Assembly: GCF_016745255.1 (NCBI RefSeq)
Contig: NZ_JADOEQ010000022.1
Coordinates: 1-57,521 of the forward strand
From: Enterococcus sp. BWR-S5
GTDB lineage: Bacteria; Bacillota; Bacilli; Lactobacillales; Enterococcaceae
Direction of reading: 5' to 3'
Length of the DNA stretch: 57,521 nt
The notes under the pieces were generated by a model. That model searched no databases. It worked only from the letters and a program-made list of their open reading frames with translations, and was not told the origin of the DNA. Made by a program: the position numbers and the translations under genes. This document shows positions 7,338 through 15,873 of the stretch, in pieces (position 1 is the first letter of the stretch; every line of letters starts with the position of its first letter).

Positions 7338-9176
7338 ATGAGTAAAGATATGGATATCAAAGCATTATTTATTGGTGATAAAGCGGAGAACGGTGAAGAG
7401 TACAAAGAATTGTTGAATAAAATGGTTGATGAGCATCTAGGCTGGCGGGAAAATTACGTTCCTTCTGACTTGGAAGCAATCCGAGTAGCAGATAAGGAAA
7501 CACCTAAATATAAAGCGACAAGAGAGCATATGCTGGAGGTCTTGGAGGAGGTAGGGCAACGTATGCGTGCCGGCTCTATTCCTTGGCACTCTGCCGGTCG
7601 CTATTGGGGACAAATGAACGCTGAAACATTGATGCCTTCATTACTTGCTTACAACTATGCGATGCTGTGGAATCCGAATAATGTTGCGTTGGAATCTTCT
7701 ATGGCAACCTCTCAAATGGAGGCAGAGGTCGGACAGGATTTTGCTGAACTTTTCAGCTTGGAGGATGGCTGGGGACACATCACCGCCGACGGTTCTATCG
7801 CTAACCTCGAAGGCTTATGGTATGCCCGCTGTATTAAATCCATTCCATTAGCTGTAAAAGAAGTTTTACCGGAGAAGGTAGCGGAAAAATCTGATTGGGA
7901 ATTACTAAATATGTCAGTGGAAGAAATTCTTTCTTTGGTAGAAACATTGAGTGATGAAGAGCTAGATGAGGTGAAAGCTGCTTCCTCAAGAAGCGGTAGA
8001 CACATTCAAGAGCTGGGAAAATGGCTGGTTCCTCAGACGAAGCATTATTCATGGGTCAAAGCACTGGATATTTGCGGTGTCGGATTGGATCAAATGGTTG
8101 CCGTACCGGTTCAAGAAAATTATCGTATGGATATAAAGGCATTGGAAGCTAAAATCAGAGAACTGACAAACCGAAAAATTCCAATTCTAGGGGTTGTTGC
8201 TGTTGTGGGAACAACCGAGGAAGGTCAAATTGACAGCGTTCATGAAGTAGTCGCTTTGCGTGAGCGTCTACGAAAAGAAGGAATTTACTTCTATTTACAT
8301 GTAGATGCGGCATATGGCGGATATGCACGTTCTATCTTCTTGAATGAGGCAGGGGAATTCATTCCGTATGAACAATTGGCTGCATTTTTCAAGGAGCATG
8401 AGGTATTCAATTATCCGGTGACAATTGATAAGGATGTTTATGAAGGCTTTAAAGCTATTTCAGAGGCGGAATCAATTACTGTAGACCCTCATAAAATGGG
8501 TTATGTGCCATATGCTGCCGGCGGTATTGCGATTAAGCATAAAGCAATGCGTAATATTATTTCCTATTTTGCACCTTATGTTTTTGAAAAATCCGTTCAA
8601 GCACCCGATATGTTGGGAGCCTATATTTTGGAAGGCTCCAAAGCCGGAGCAACTGCAGCAGCTGTTTGGACCGCACACCGTGTGCTGCCGCTCAATGTTA
8701 CTGGGTATGGTCAGCTGATTGGCGCGTCTATTGAAGCAGCACAACGCTTTAGAGATTATCTTGGCAGATTAACCTTCACTGTAAAAGGTAGAACAATCGA
8801 AGTTCATCCGTTGAATCATCCGGATTTCAATATGGTTGATTGGGTATTTAAAGAACAAGGCTGTAAAGACTTAAAAGCAATCAATGACCTGAATGAAAAA
8901 ATGTTTGACTACTCCTCTTATATGGAAGGCGATGTCTACACAGATCGCTTCATTACCTCACATACAACCTTTACTCAAGCGGATTATGGTGACTCACCTG
9001 TGAAATTTGTTGAAAGTATGGGCTTAGAGCTGGAAGAATGGCAAAAAGAAAAACAAGTGACATTGTTGAGGGCGGCTATCATGACACCGTATCTGACAGA
9101 TGATAAGATATTTGATTTTTACACAACCGCAATTACCAAAGCAATGAAAGCGAAGCTGAACGAAATTATTGAGTAG
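7338..9176 (+). CDS. tdcA: PLP-dependent decarboxylase, tyrosine decarboxylase type
   Basis: A 612-aa group II PLP decarboxylase that closely resembles enterococcal TyrDC (about 620 aa). Motifs are [10 protein letters not shown] and [17 protein letters not shown] near the N-terminus, HVDAAYGG (PLP-binding Asp) and [10 protein letters not shown] with the Schiff-base Lys386. The likely reaction is L-tyrosine to tyramine plus CO2, and other aromatic amino acids are possible. With the antiporter downstream it would export amine and consume protons, giving acid resistance and proton-motive force. The gene lacks the usual neighbouring tyrS and instead faces an Mga-type regulator. Enterococci can carry TyrDC paralogs, so substrate is inferred. 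Confidence 0.88.
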   Translation: MSKDMDIKALFIGDKAENGEEYKELLNKMVDEHLGWRENYVPSDLEAIRVADKETPKYKATREHMLEVLEEVGQRMRAGSIPWHSAGRYWGQMNAETLMPSLLAYNYAMLWNPNNVALESSMATSQMEAEVGQDFAELFSLEDGWGHITADGSIANLEGLWYARCIKSIPLAVKEVLPEKVAEKSDWELLNMSVEEILSLVETLSDEELDEVKAASSRSGRHIQELGKWLVPQTKHYSWVKALDICGVGLDQMVAVPVQENYRMDIKALEAKIRELTNRKIPILGVVAVVGTTEEGQIDSVHEVVALRERLRKEGIYFYLHVDAAYGGYARSIFLNEAGEFIPYEQLAAFFKEHEVFNYPVTIDKDVYEGFKAISEAESITVDPHKMGYVPYAAGGIAIKHKAMRNIISYFAPYVFEKSVQAPDMLGAYILEGSKAGATAAAVWTAHRVLPLNVTGYGQLIGASIEAAQRFRDYLGRLTFTVKGRTIEVHPLNHPDFNMVDWVFKEQGCKDLKAINDLNEKMFDYSSYMEGDVYTDRFITSHTTFTQADYGDSPVKFVESMGLELEEWQKEKQVTLLRAAIMTPYLTDDKIFDFYTTAITKAMKAKLNEIIE

Positions 9177-9212
9177 AATAGGCTATCGTAATGTATGGCT
9201 GAAAGCAGAAGT

Positions 9213-9298
9213 AATCGTGATAATGGTGTGCTGATACTATACAGTGAACACAACTTAAAAGCTGTACTTCACATATGACATAGACTATTATCACGATT
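9213..9298. repeat. Inverted repeat between decarboxylase and antiporter
   Basis: AATCGTGATAAT (9213-9224) and ATTATCACGATT (9287-9298) are perfect 12-bp inverted copies 62 bp apart. The loop contains a smaller pair, GTGAA (9244) with TTCAC (9268). There is no T tract, so it is more likely an RNA processing or stabilising hairpin that sets the ratio of the two products than a terminator. Confidence 0.55.
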
Positions 9299-9334
9299 CT
9301 CTCTGTAACTCTCTAAGAAAGAAGGAATTGAATT

Positions 9335-10777
9335 ATGGCAAATGCTAAATCGTCTAATCAGATTTCTACAGTGACCTTCATTGGGATGACCTGTGCACTT
9401 GTAGCAAGCGTGCGGAACATTCCTGATGTTGCAGCTGCCGGTTGGACTATGCTTTTTTACATGCTGGTCGCTGTATTGTTTTATGCGTTTCCTGTATCGT
9501 TGATTTCCGGTGAGTTTGCCGGAATGTTCCCGGGAGCAGGTGGTCCGGAGCTGTGGGTTTCTAATTCACTTGGGAAAAAATGGGGCTTTGTCGTTTCTTG
9601 GCTGTTGTGGGTACAGATGTTTCCAGGCATGGTAATGGTTGCCTCTGCTTTAGCACCATTATTTGGCAATATTATTGATAATGTACCTTTAGGACTCAGC
9701 AGTAAGTTCACGCTGATTGTGATTCTTGTTGTTTACTGGTTGATTACTTTTTTAAATTTAAAATTTGATATGGCAAAGCTAGGCGGAAAAATCGGTGTTT
9801 GGTTGGGGCTGTATATACCGTTGGCAATGATGCTGTTATTAGGTGTTGCAGCATGGATAAAAACTGGTCTGATGCCAAATGGAACACTTGGTCATTTTGC
9901 TTGGGATAAACTGATACCGGACATGACAACAGCTAAATCGTTGCAATATTTCACCCCAATCATGTTTATCTTTACAGGTATTGAAATGTCATCCGTCTAT
10001 ATTACACGTTTGAAAAATCCAGTCAAAACCTACTTGAAAGGTATTTTCATTGCATTGATTTTCTTATTTATCGTGAACATATTGAATGCTTTTGTGGTGG
10101 CAAATATCATTCCAAATGGAAAAATGGAGCTGAATAATATCGCTCAATCCATTACACTTTATTGTCAGGTATTGGGATTGCCTCATTTTGTGGTAAATCT
10201 GTTCAGCCTTTTGGTCTTCATTGGTGTTGCTGTTCAACTATCCGCTTGGGCTTCCGGTCCCGCTAAAACGGTTGTGGCAAGTGCCAAAAAGGGCTATTAT
10301 CCACCTAAATTTAACTTTTGGAAAACCAATAAATTTGATGTTTCTAAAGCTGTTATTTTGACACAATCAACAATTATTTCTATCTTTGCCTTCTTTTATT
10401 TGTTGATTCCGGGAGTCAACCAAGCTTTTTTGATGCTGGTTAATGCAACCACTGTGCTCTATTGCTTGGTGTACATTATCATGGCTGTCGCTTTCGTCAA
10501 ATTGCGACAAGCAAAACCTGAGCTTGAACGACCATTCAGAATTGGCAAAAAAGGAAGCAAAGGAAATCTGGCGGCTTGGCTGACTGCAGGGATTTTATTT
10601 ACCGCAATCGTTGTTTCTGTTGGGTTGACCTTGAAATCTGGCTCCTTGCTCAACTTAATCGCTGTTGTAGGGATTACAGGTGTCATGTTCCTCATTCCGC
10701 TGGGGATTGAAAAAATCAGAAAGCCGGAATGGGAAACTGAAATTAATGAGCTGATAAAGAAAGAAACGAAGCAATAA
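9335..10777 (+). CDS. tyrP: Amino acid/amine antiporter, APC family (TyrP-like)
   Basis: A 480-aa membrane protein with about twelve membrane helices. The N-terminal helix is broken as in amino acid antiporters of the GadC/TyrP branch (TFIGMTCALVASVRNIPDVAA, then PVSLISGEFAGMFPGAGGPE). The ribosome site is AAGAAGGAA. Its position 158 bp after the TyrDC-like gene indicates exchange of amino acid for the decarboxylated amine, probably tyrosine for tyramine. The pair forms one unit with an intervening hairpin, and a weak inverted repeat overlaps the stop codon (10776-10783 with 10802-10809). Confidence 0.88.
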   Translation: MANAKSSNQISTVTFIGMTCALVASVRNIPDVAAAGWTMLFYMLVAVLFYAFPVSLISGEFAGMFPGAGGPELWVSNSLGKKWGFVVSWLLWVQMFPGMVMVASALAPLFGNIIDNVPLGLSSKFTLIVILVVYWLITFLNLKFDMAKLGGKIGVWLGLYIPLAMMLLLGVAAWIKTGLMPNGTLGHFAWDKLIPDMTTAKSLQYFTPIMFIFTGIEMSSVYITRLKNPVKTYLKGIFIALIFLFIVNILNAFVVANIIPNGKMELNNIAQSITLYCQVLGLPHFVVNLFSLLVFIGVAVQLSAWASGPAKTVVASAKKGYYPPKFNFWKTNKFDVSKAVILTQSTIISIFAFFYLLIPGVNQAFLMLVNATTVLYCLVYIIMAVAFVKLRQAKPELERPFRIGKKGSKGNLAAWLTAGILFTAIVVSVGLTLKSGSLLNLIAVVGITGVMFLIPLGIEKIRKPEWETEINELIKKETKQ

Positions 10778-10852
10778 TCAAACAAAGTGACCTAATTAAT
10801 CGTTTGATTTAAAAGGGTTACACTAAGTTGGCAGCAGATGGGAGCGGAAAAA

Positions 10853-11032
10853 ATGAATCGTATGATATGTCCGTTATGCAGACAAGCTTTTATGTATGAG
10901 GAAGTAAGGAATATCGATAGGCATGTGAAGGAAAAAATTCCTATTGTCTGTCCTTACTGTGAACAGGTTGCGAAGCTGCAGCTTTCTCATGGGTATTTTG
11001 TAACGTATAAGATTGAGAATTATCTAGGCTAG
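10853..11032 (+). CDS. Small zinc-ribbon-like protein
   Basis: A 59-aa protein with two CxxC pairs: CPLC at residues 6-9 and CPYC at 38-41. They would bind one structural metal. The remainder is basic and aromatic, ending in GYFVTYKIENYLG. The ATG at 10853 is preferred over one at 10838 because GGAGCGG lies 8-9 bp before it. There is no recognised family or function. It follows the antiporter by 75 bp after a weak hairpin and may be co-transcribed by read-through. Confidence 0.55.
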   Translation: MNRMICPLCRQAFMYEEVRNIDRHVKEKIPIVCPYCEQVAKLQLSHGYFVTYKIENYLG

Positions 11033-11081
11033 AATCGTTGCACAATTTTGTTGATAGATGTGATTGACAGCACACATACCA

Positions 11082-11241
11082 TTCGACTAAAGTAACAGAT
11101 AAGTCGAACTGGCAAAGCTTCTTTTAGCAATAAGTCAAAGCTTGTCTCGTGGTAAAGGATACCATATGCCAGCTTTGTCTTATTGTTCGGAAGCCCCCCT
11201 TTTTCTCAGGTGGTTGTGTGTAGAAAGATTTCCGCACACAA
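11082..11241. repeat. Cluster of intergenic stem-loops
   Basis: Three nested or adjacent hairpins: TTCGAC (11082-11087) with GTCGAA (11103-11108); CAATAAGTCAAAGCT (11128-11142) with AGCTTTGTCTTATTG (11171-11185, 14 of 15 pairs), which encloses TGGT/ACCA (11150/11161); and TTGTGTG (11214-11220) with CACACAA (11235-11241). The CAATAAGTC start resembles part of the 5239-5398 repeat. The 535-bp gap 11033-11567 has no gene. It also holds a TATAGT at 11354-11359 that may serve the LXG gene. Confidence 0.5.
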
Positions 11242-11567
11242 TGGCTTTTATCAGAAGAAAAAATGGGATTATTTCCAATATTTAATTTTTTTCTATCTAA
11301 ATTGATTGAAAACGGAAAATAACACTTGTTACTAATCGTCAGCTAATTTAAACTATAGTAGGGGAGTCTATAACAAAAAACGGATTGAGTATATCTGATA
11401 CTATTAGTGGTGAGCGCACGAAATAGGGTCAGAGGAGTCATTGATTGGTGGCTGTTGATAAATAGTTAAGCTGAAAAGCTGGTAACTCTGTATAAGAGCT
11501 GGCTGCTGCTTAACGTTTTTTCAACGTATAGCCGGAATGAGTTGAAAATAGTGTAAGGAGAAGAATC

Positions 11568-12629
11568 ATGGGGCTTAGTTTTTTTGTTGAGGAGATCCAA
11601 GAGCAAACGAATGAAGCAATACGAATTGCAAATGAATACATAGAACATGCGAATACGTTGAAGGACAGCATTCACACTTTTTTAGGTGCGCCATTATCAG
11701 GTAACACCTACGATTCTGCGAAAAATTATTTTACAGCTGTTTACGACCCCTTATCCAATGCCTTGATAGTCGCTGCTGAATTGCTGATTGAGGCTCATAC
11801 GAATTTTCTTGTAAGGTTTCAGGAAATCGTCGGCGAGGGCGATATTGAAGAAGAACGCTTGCTTGAACAAATTCATCAAGGTCAACATCTTTTACAAGCT
11901 TATACAGAAGTATTGGATAAGCTGAAAGAACCGAATCAACGGTTGGAACAGGCTTACATGCTTACTCAGGAAGCCATTCGAAAGCTGGAGGAAAGGCTGG
12001 ATGCTCTTTACTTGTTTGACAGTGTTTCTTCAATGATTTTTTCAGAAGCAGAAGCGAGTTTGGATCATTTGGCACGAGGACTCACATTTTTAGATACTTG
12101 TGAAGCTTGGAATCCGTCTTCAGGGACATTTGATATTATGAAGCTGGATTTGACTTGGACGAGACCTGTTAACGAGGCCTGGCAAAAAAGGCAGAAAAAG
12201 ATGGATGCAACTAAGTTGGCAGAGGCATTAAGCAACAAAAGTACCAAGTATAAGGTGGAGGCTGTTGTTGATGAGTCAGGCCATTCAAGCTATTTTGTAT
12301 ATAGGAATGGGCGGTTAAGCTCAAGGCTGACAATGGAGTTGGCCCGATTATTGGCCGAGTTTCGATTAACTAAGTATCAAGGGATGTTGGATGTCTCTTC
12401 GATAGAAAAGACCCGTCCAGCCACTGTTACGGTTGATGAGAAACAGATTACTATTAGTAGCATAGTCAGCTTAAGTGAATGCTTAGCTATTGGCTATGGC
12501 GAGGATACCGAGACAGGAAAGTCTGAGCAGCAGCTTGTTCGAACAGAGGAAGGCACGGTTACAGAGGGATTAATGACTGTTTCATCGGGACTCTCTGAGT
12601 TATTGACAGGAGCAGCAGCTTCAAAATAG
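11568..12629 (+). CDS. LXG-domain protein, type VII secretion substrate candidate
   Basis: A 353-aa, mostly helical protein. The first ~215 residues fit an LXG domain: MGLSFFVEEIQEQTNEA, then SGNTYDSAKNYFTAVYDPL, then long coiled-coil helices. LXG proteins are exported by the Firmicute type VII (Esx) system, usually with a C-terminal toxin. Here the tail (about 220-353) has no toxin motif I recognise, only a short predicted beta region around SSYFVYRNGRLSSR and a Thr/Ser-rich end. No immunity gene, small WXG partner or Esx component lies nearby. It may be an orphan, a structural LXG protein or an uncharacterised toxin. The ribosome site is AAGGAG. Confidence 0.7.
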   Translation: MGLSFFVEEIQEQTNEAIRIANEYIEHANTLKDSIHTFLGAPLSGNTYDSAKNYFTAVYDPLSNALIVAAELLIEAHTNFLVRFQEIVGEGDIEEERLLEQIHQGQHLLQAYTEVLDKLKEPNQRLEQAYMLTQEAIRKLEERLDALYLFDSVSSMIFSEAEASLDHLARGLTFLDTCEAWNPSSGTFDIMKLDLTWTRPVNEAWQKRQKKMDATKLAEALSNKSTKYKVEAVVDESGHSSYFVYRNGRLSSRLTMELARLLAEFRLTKYQGMLDVSSIEKTRPATVTVDEKQITISSIVSLSECLAIGYGEDTETGKSEQQLVRTEEGTVTEGLMTVSSGLSELLTGAAASK

Positions 12630-12735
12630 CAGTAGAGTGGGAAGGTTTAACGTATTTACTTAAAGAACCCAGTCCGGTAATACTTGAAGGTCGGGACTCA
12701 AGTAAAATAAATGAAGTGGTTTCTGTATGTGAATA

Positions 12736-12782
12736 AAAAATGTGCCTGCTTCTTCAGATTTGCTTGAAGCAGGCACATTTTT
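12736..12782. terminator. Bidirectional intrinsic terminator
   Basis: A 17-bp perfect stem: AAAAATGTGCCTGCTTC (12736-12752) with its complement at 12766-12782. A and T tracts lie at the outer ends, so it can act on both strands. It ends the LXG unit and the convergent LysR gene, and overlaps the LysR stop codon. Confidence 0.93.
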
Positions 12783-13650
12783 ACTTATTCTCAGCTGTTA
12801 CCACTGCGTAAAAAGACTGGATGCGTGGTGTTTTCTGCTGTCCTTTGTTGGTAACGAACTGCATATTGTTTTTCAAAATCCCTTCTTTGAAGCTTAAGGA
12901 ATGGAATTCTTCTTTTCTACTGCATTTTTCTAAAAGCAGCTTTGGCAGTACCGTAATCCCTAAGTTTGCTCGAACAGATTCAAGGATGGCCTGTGAATTG
13001 ATACTAGTCAAAAAGGGCTGCGCCTGTTCTTGATGAAACAGCAACCAGCTGTCAAGTGTTTGACGAATGGCACTACCTTTATCCCGCAGGAGTAGAGGCT
13101 GCTCTAAAAATTCTTGAATTGTGAGTGTGTTCCGTTTAGCATAGGGATGATTTGCCGAAACAATGATACACATTTCATAGGAACCAAAGACAGTTGTATC
13201 AAAAAGCTGATGATTAATCACACCTTCTACTAGTGCCAGATCGATTTCGTGATTCGCTAAAGCCAATAGAATTTTTTCTGCAGTATCAACCGTAATTTCA
13301 GCCGCATGATTCTCTGCTTGATAAATGCCTGTTATTCTCGGCAGACATTGGTTCGCAATCGTGATAGTTGATCCGATTTTTAGTGGTAAATTCTTGATAC
13401 CTTCTGCGAAAGTTTCCAGCTCTTCGTACTCCTCTAAAAATGAATACGCTCGTCTTAGAAAAATCTGCCCGACAGCATTTAGCTTGATCGAACGACCTTG
13501 TCGATCAAATAGTGGGACATTCAATTCTTCTTCCAGCTCATGGATAGTTTGGCTAACTGCCGGCTGAGATAAATAAAGGCTTTTCGCTGCTTCAGTCATA
13601 TTCTCCGTTTGAGCAACCTCTTTGAAAATCCGTAATTGTCGAATGTTCAT
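12781..13650 (-). CDS. LysR-family transcriptional regulator
   Basis: A 289-aa regulator with the N-terminal LysR winged helix (residues 1-60; MTEAAKSLYLSQPAVSQTIHELEEEL) and a substrate-binding domain starting with PLKIGSTITIAN. The ATG at 13650 has a good AAGGAGAG site. It is divergent from the split chromate transporter genes with ~97 bp between starts. That is the classical LysR arrangement, so it probably activates them. The inducer is unknown. Confidence 0.92.
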   Translation of the reverse strand: MNIRQLRIFKEVAQTENMTEAAKSLYLSQPAVSQTIHELEEELNVPLFDRQGRSIKLNAVGQIFLRRAYSFLEEYEELETFAEGIKNLPLKIGSTITIANQCLPRITGIYQAENHAAEITVDTAEKILLALANHEIDLALVEGVINHQLFDTTVFGSYEMCIIVSANHPYAKRNTLTIQEFLEQPLLLRDKGSAIRQTLDSWLLFHQEQAQPFLTSINSQAILESVRANLGITVLPKLLLEKCSRKEEFHSLSFKEGILKNNMQFVTNKGQQKTPRIQSFYAVVTAENK

Positions 13651-13700
13651 TTCTCTCTCCTTATAAGTATTTAATTATTGATTCTATCATTTTAACATAT

Positions 13701-13729
13701 TTCACTAATGCATCTTGTTCTTATATACT
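13701..13729 (+). promoter_or_regulatory. Promoter of the chromate transporter pair
   Basis: TTCACT (13701-13706), 17-bp spacer, TATACT (13724-13729), 18 bp before the start codon and behind GAGGAGG. The weak -35 fits activation by the divergent LysR protein. Confidence 0.5.
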
Positions 13730-13747
13730 GGATAGAGGAGGTTGTAT

Positions 13748-14296
13748 ATGAAGTCATCCTATTTACGATTATTCAGTTATAATTTCATGATTAGTGCATT
13801 TACGTTTGGCGGCGGCTATGTCACGATTCCTATGATGGAGAAGTACTTTGTCGATTATGGAGATTTATCTAAAGAAGAGCTGTTGGAGCTTTCAACGATT
13901 GCTCAGACGTCGCCGGGAGCGATTGCTGTCAACCTGGCTGTTTTGGTTGGGCATAGAATCTATGGGTGGAAAGGGGCGGTTGTGAGTGGGCTGGCTTCTA
14001 CCTTACCAGCGTTGATTATTCTCTATTTCGTCTCGTTGGCTTATACATCTTTTCAGGAAAATCCCGTAGTTCGCAGTGTATTGAAGGGAATGGAGGCTGC
14101 AGTAGCGGCAATTATTGTCGATTTAGTAATTGATATGACTCAGGCATTACAGCATAAAAAGAGAAAAATTTTATTAATCTTACCGATCCTTACATTTTTC
14201 GGAAATGCGTTTCTTGGTATTCATCCGCTTTGGTTATTGGGGCTTTCATTAGTTACTGTCCTAGTTGCTGAAAAATGGAATGGGGGAGCCAAATGA
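13748..14296 (+). CDS. chrA: Chromate transporter subunit, N-terminal half type (CHR family)
   Basis: A 182-aa membrane protein of the short-chain CHR family. Signature parts are FTFGGGYVTIPMME near residue 20 and TIAQTSPGAIAVNLAVLVGHRI near residue 50, then four to five membrane helices. The ATG at 13748 is chosen; a TTG two codons upstream overlaps the GGAGG site. Short CHR proteins work as heterologous pairs, and the partner overlaps by 4 bp. The annotated activity is chromate efflux, but the physiological anion is uncertain. Confidence 0.9.
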   Translation: MKSSYLRLFSYNFMISAFTFGGGYVTIPMMEKYFVDYGDLSKEELLELSTIAQTSPGAIAVNLAVLVGHRIYGWKGAVVSGLASTLPALIILYFVSLAYTSFQENPVVRSVLKGMEAAVAAIIVDLVIDMTQALQHKKRKILLILPILTFFGNAFLGIHPLWLLGLSLVTVLVAEKWNGGAK

Positions 14297-14847
14297 CACA
14301 ATTGTGGGCGTTGTTTTTAAGCTTTCTTCAAATTGGTTTTCTCAGCATAGGTGGCGGCTACGCCACACTTCCTTTGATTCAGACTGAAATCGTTGATGGT
14401 CGTCAGTGGCTGAGTTTGCAGGAATTTACCGATATCGTAACGATTTCCCAAATGACACCTGGGCCACTAGCTGTCAATAGTGCAACCTTTGTCGGTTTGA
14501 GAGCTTCCGGTATTATGGGAGCTGTGATTGCCACCTTTGCCTGTGTGATTTCCGGGTGCTTGATTGCCTTGACGCTGGAAAGGTTTTTCAGAAGGAATCA
14601 GGAAAACCAGTTAATCCAAACGGCATTTTCTGGATTACAGGCCTCTGCTGTTGGATTGATTGCCGGCGCTTCTCTATCCATGTTGACACTGGCATTTGCA
14701 GGAACCTTGAATTGGTATGAGATTCAAACCGTCGAGTGGCTGCCAGTTCTGCTATTCACAGGATATCTAATTTTTTTAAGAAAAATGAAAATCAGTCCGA
14801 TTCTTTTATTAGTGATTGCCGGAGTGATTGGCTTCTTTATTTATTAA
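14293..14847 (+). CDS. chrA: Chromate transporter subunit, C-terminal half type (CHR family)
   Basis: A 184-aa partner of the preceding short-chain CHR protein, with FLSIGGGYATLPLIQTEIV and ISQMTPGPLAVNSATFVGLRA as the family motifs, followed by hydrophobic helices to the end. Its ATG overlaps the upstream TGA (ATGA), suggesting translational coupling and 1:1 assembly. The ribosome site GGGGGAG lies within the upstream gene. The unit ends at a 15-bp stem terminator. Confidence 0.9.
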   Translation: MTQLWALFLSFLQIGFLSIGGGYATLPLIQTEIVDGRQWLSLQEFTDIVTISQMTPGPLAVNSATFVGLRASGIMGAVIATFACVISGCLIALTLERFFRRNQENQLIQTAFSGLQASAVGLIAGASLSMLTLAFAGTLNWYEIQTVEWLPVLLFTGYLIFLRKMKISPILLLVIAGVIGFFIY

Positions 14848-14965
14848 CGAAGAAGCTTGGTGGTAATGGATTTACAGGAGCTTAGATAATTTAACAGGTC
14901 TGCTCTATTTTCTGTGATCCTGCATTGACAGGTATACCACTATAATAAATGGAATAGCTAATCTG

Positions 14966-15009
14966 CTTTGGGCTTCTTGATTATTGGTCAAGAAGCCCAA
15001 AGTTTTTTT
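14966..15009 (+). terminator. Strong intrinsic terminator
   Basis: CTTTGGGCTTCTTGA (14966-14980) pairs perfectly with TCAAGAAGCCCAAAG (14988-15002), followed by TTTTTTT. Confidence 0.93.
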
Positions 15010-15040
15010 CCGCAAAAGAAAAATAATTTTTAAAAAAGGG

Positions 15041-15069
15041 TTTACATTTCACGAGAAAGCATTTACAAT
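15041..15069 (+). promoter_or_regulatory. Promoter of the GntR-aldolase-PTS-kinase operon
   Basis: TTTACA (15041-15046), 17-bp spacer, TACAAT (15064-15069). Both boxes are one mismatch from consensus. Confidence 0.75.
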
Positions 15070-15073
15070 CAAC

Positions 15074-15110
15074 TTGTACACGGTTGTACATAGACGTCTA
15101 TGGTTGTGTA
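15074..15110. promoter_or_regulatory. Candidate GntR operator array
   Basis: TTGTACA occurs at 15074-15080 and 15084-15090, with a third degenerate copy TTGTGTA at 15104-15110. CATAGACGTCTATG (15089-15102) is a perfect 14-bp palindrome between them. The block sits directly over the expected transcription start. Autorepression by the adjacent GntR protein is the simplest reading. Confidence 0.6.
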
Positions 15111-15132
15111 TATGAAAGGTGGAGGTGATTGA

Positions 15133-15873
15133 ATGATTATCAACCGAGATGCTTCTAAGCCGATTTATCTTCAGGTTGCAGACTATTTACGAAATAACAT
15201 TTATTCAGAGGAATGGGGAAAGGGGGAAAAGATTCCATCTGAAAATCAGATTATGTCTGAGCTCAACGTAAGTAGAGGGACCGTCAAAAAAGCAGTCAGC
15301 ATGATTGTGGAGGAAGGACTTCTACAGCAGATTCAAGGAAAAGGAACCTATGTTGTCGAAGGAAATATTTCTTATCCTCTTGGGAAAGGACTGCTTTCGT
15401 TTGCGGAGTCACTGGAGAGTCAACAATTAGCTTATGAAACGAAGGTCATCACTTCTGAATTTCGCAAGGCAACAAAAGAAATTGCTTCTAAGTTAGGTCT
15501 GGAAATAGGTGATGAGTACTTGTATTTGAAACGATTGAGATATGTTGAAGGCGAGAAGGTCATGTTGATTGAGAACAGACTGAACAGCAAGCTTTGCCCA
15601 AATCTGGAAAACTTTGACTTTGATAAAGAAAGTCTTTTCCGAGTGATTGAGCAAACAAGCGGCAAAAAAATTGCGTATTCAGAAAGTCGCTATGCGGCGA
15701 GAGTGGTTGGCGAAAAACGAGCAAAAGTGCTTGAAGTGCCGGAAGATTCCCCTGTCCTGCATTTGGAACAGCTGGTCTATCTTGAGAGCGGCATCCCAGT
15801 CGAATTTGGAAATGTATGGCTCAAAGCTAACAGATACTACCTTGGAACGATACTTCAAAGGGAGGAACTGTAA
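15133..15873 (+). CDS. GntR-family regulator with UTRA effector domain
   Basis: A 246-aa protein with a GntR winged helix (residues 1-75; PIYLQVADYLRNNI, then SENQIMSELNVSRGTVKKAV) and a UTRA domain binding a sugar phosphate (about 90-240; YLKRLRYVEGEKVMLIENR). The ribosome site is GGTGGAGGTGA. It is the first gene of a six-gene sugar operon, and its stop codon shares one base with the aldolase ATG. It probably represses its own operon through the repeated sites at 15074-15110. Confidence 0.92.
   Translation: MIINRDASKPIYLQVADYLRNNIYSEEWGKGEKIPSENQIMSELNVSRGTVKKAVSMIVEEGLLQQIQGKGTYVVEGNISYPLGKGLLSFAESLESQQLAYETKVITSEFRKATKEIASKLGLEIGDEYLYLKRLRYVEGEKVMLIENRLNSKLCPNLENFDFDKESLFRVIEQTSGKKIAYSESRYAARVVGEKRAKVLEVPEDSPVLHLEQLVYLESGIPVEFGNVWLKANRYYLGTILQREEL

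Noticed and set aside
11033-11567. A small gene in the 535-bp gap before the LXG gene
   Set aside because: Short frames on both strands lack ribosome sites and coding character. The space is dominated by stem-loops.
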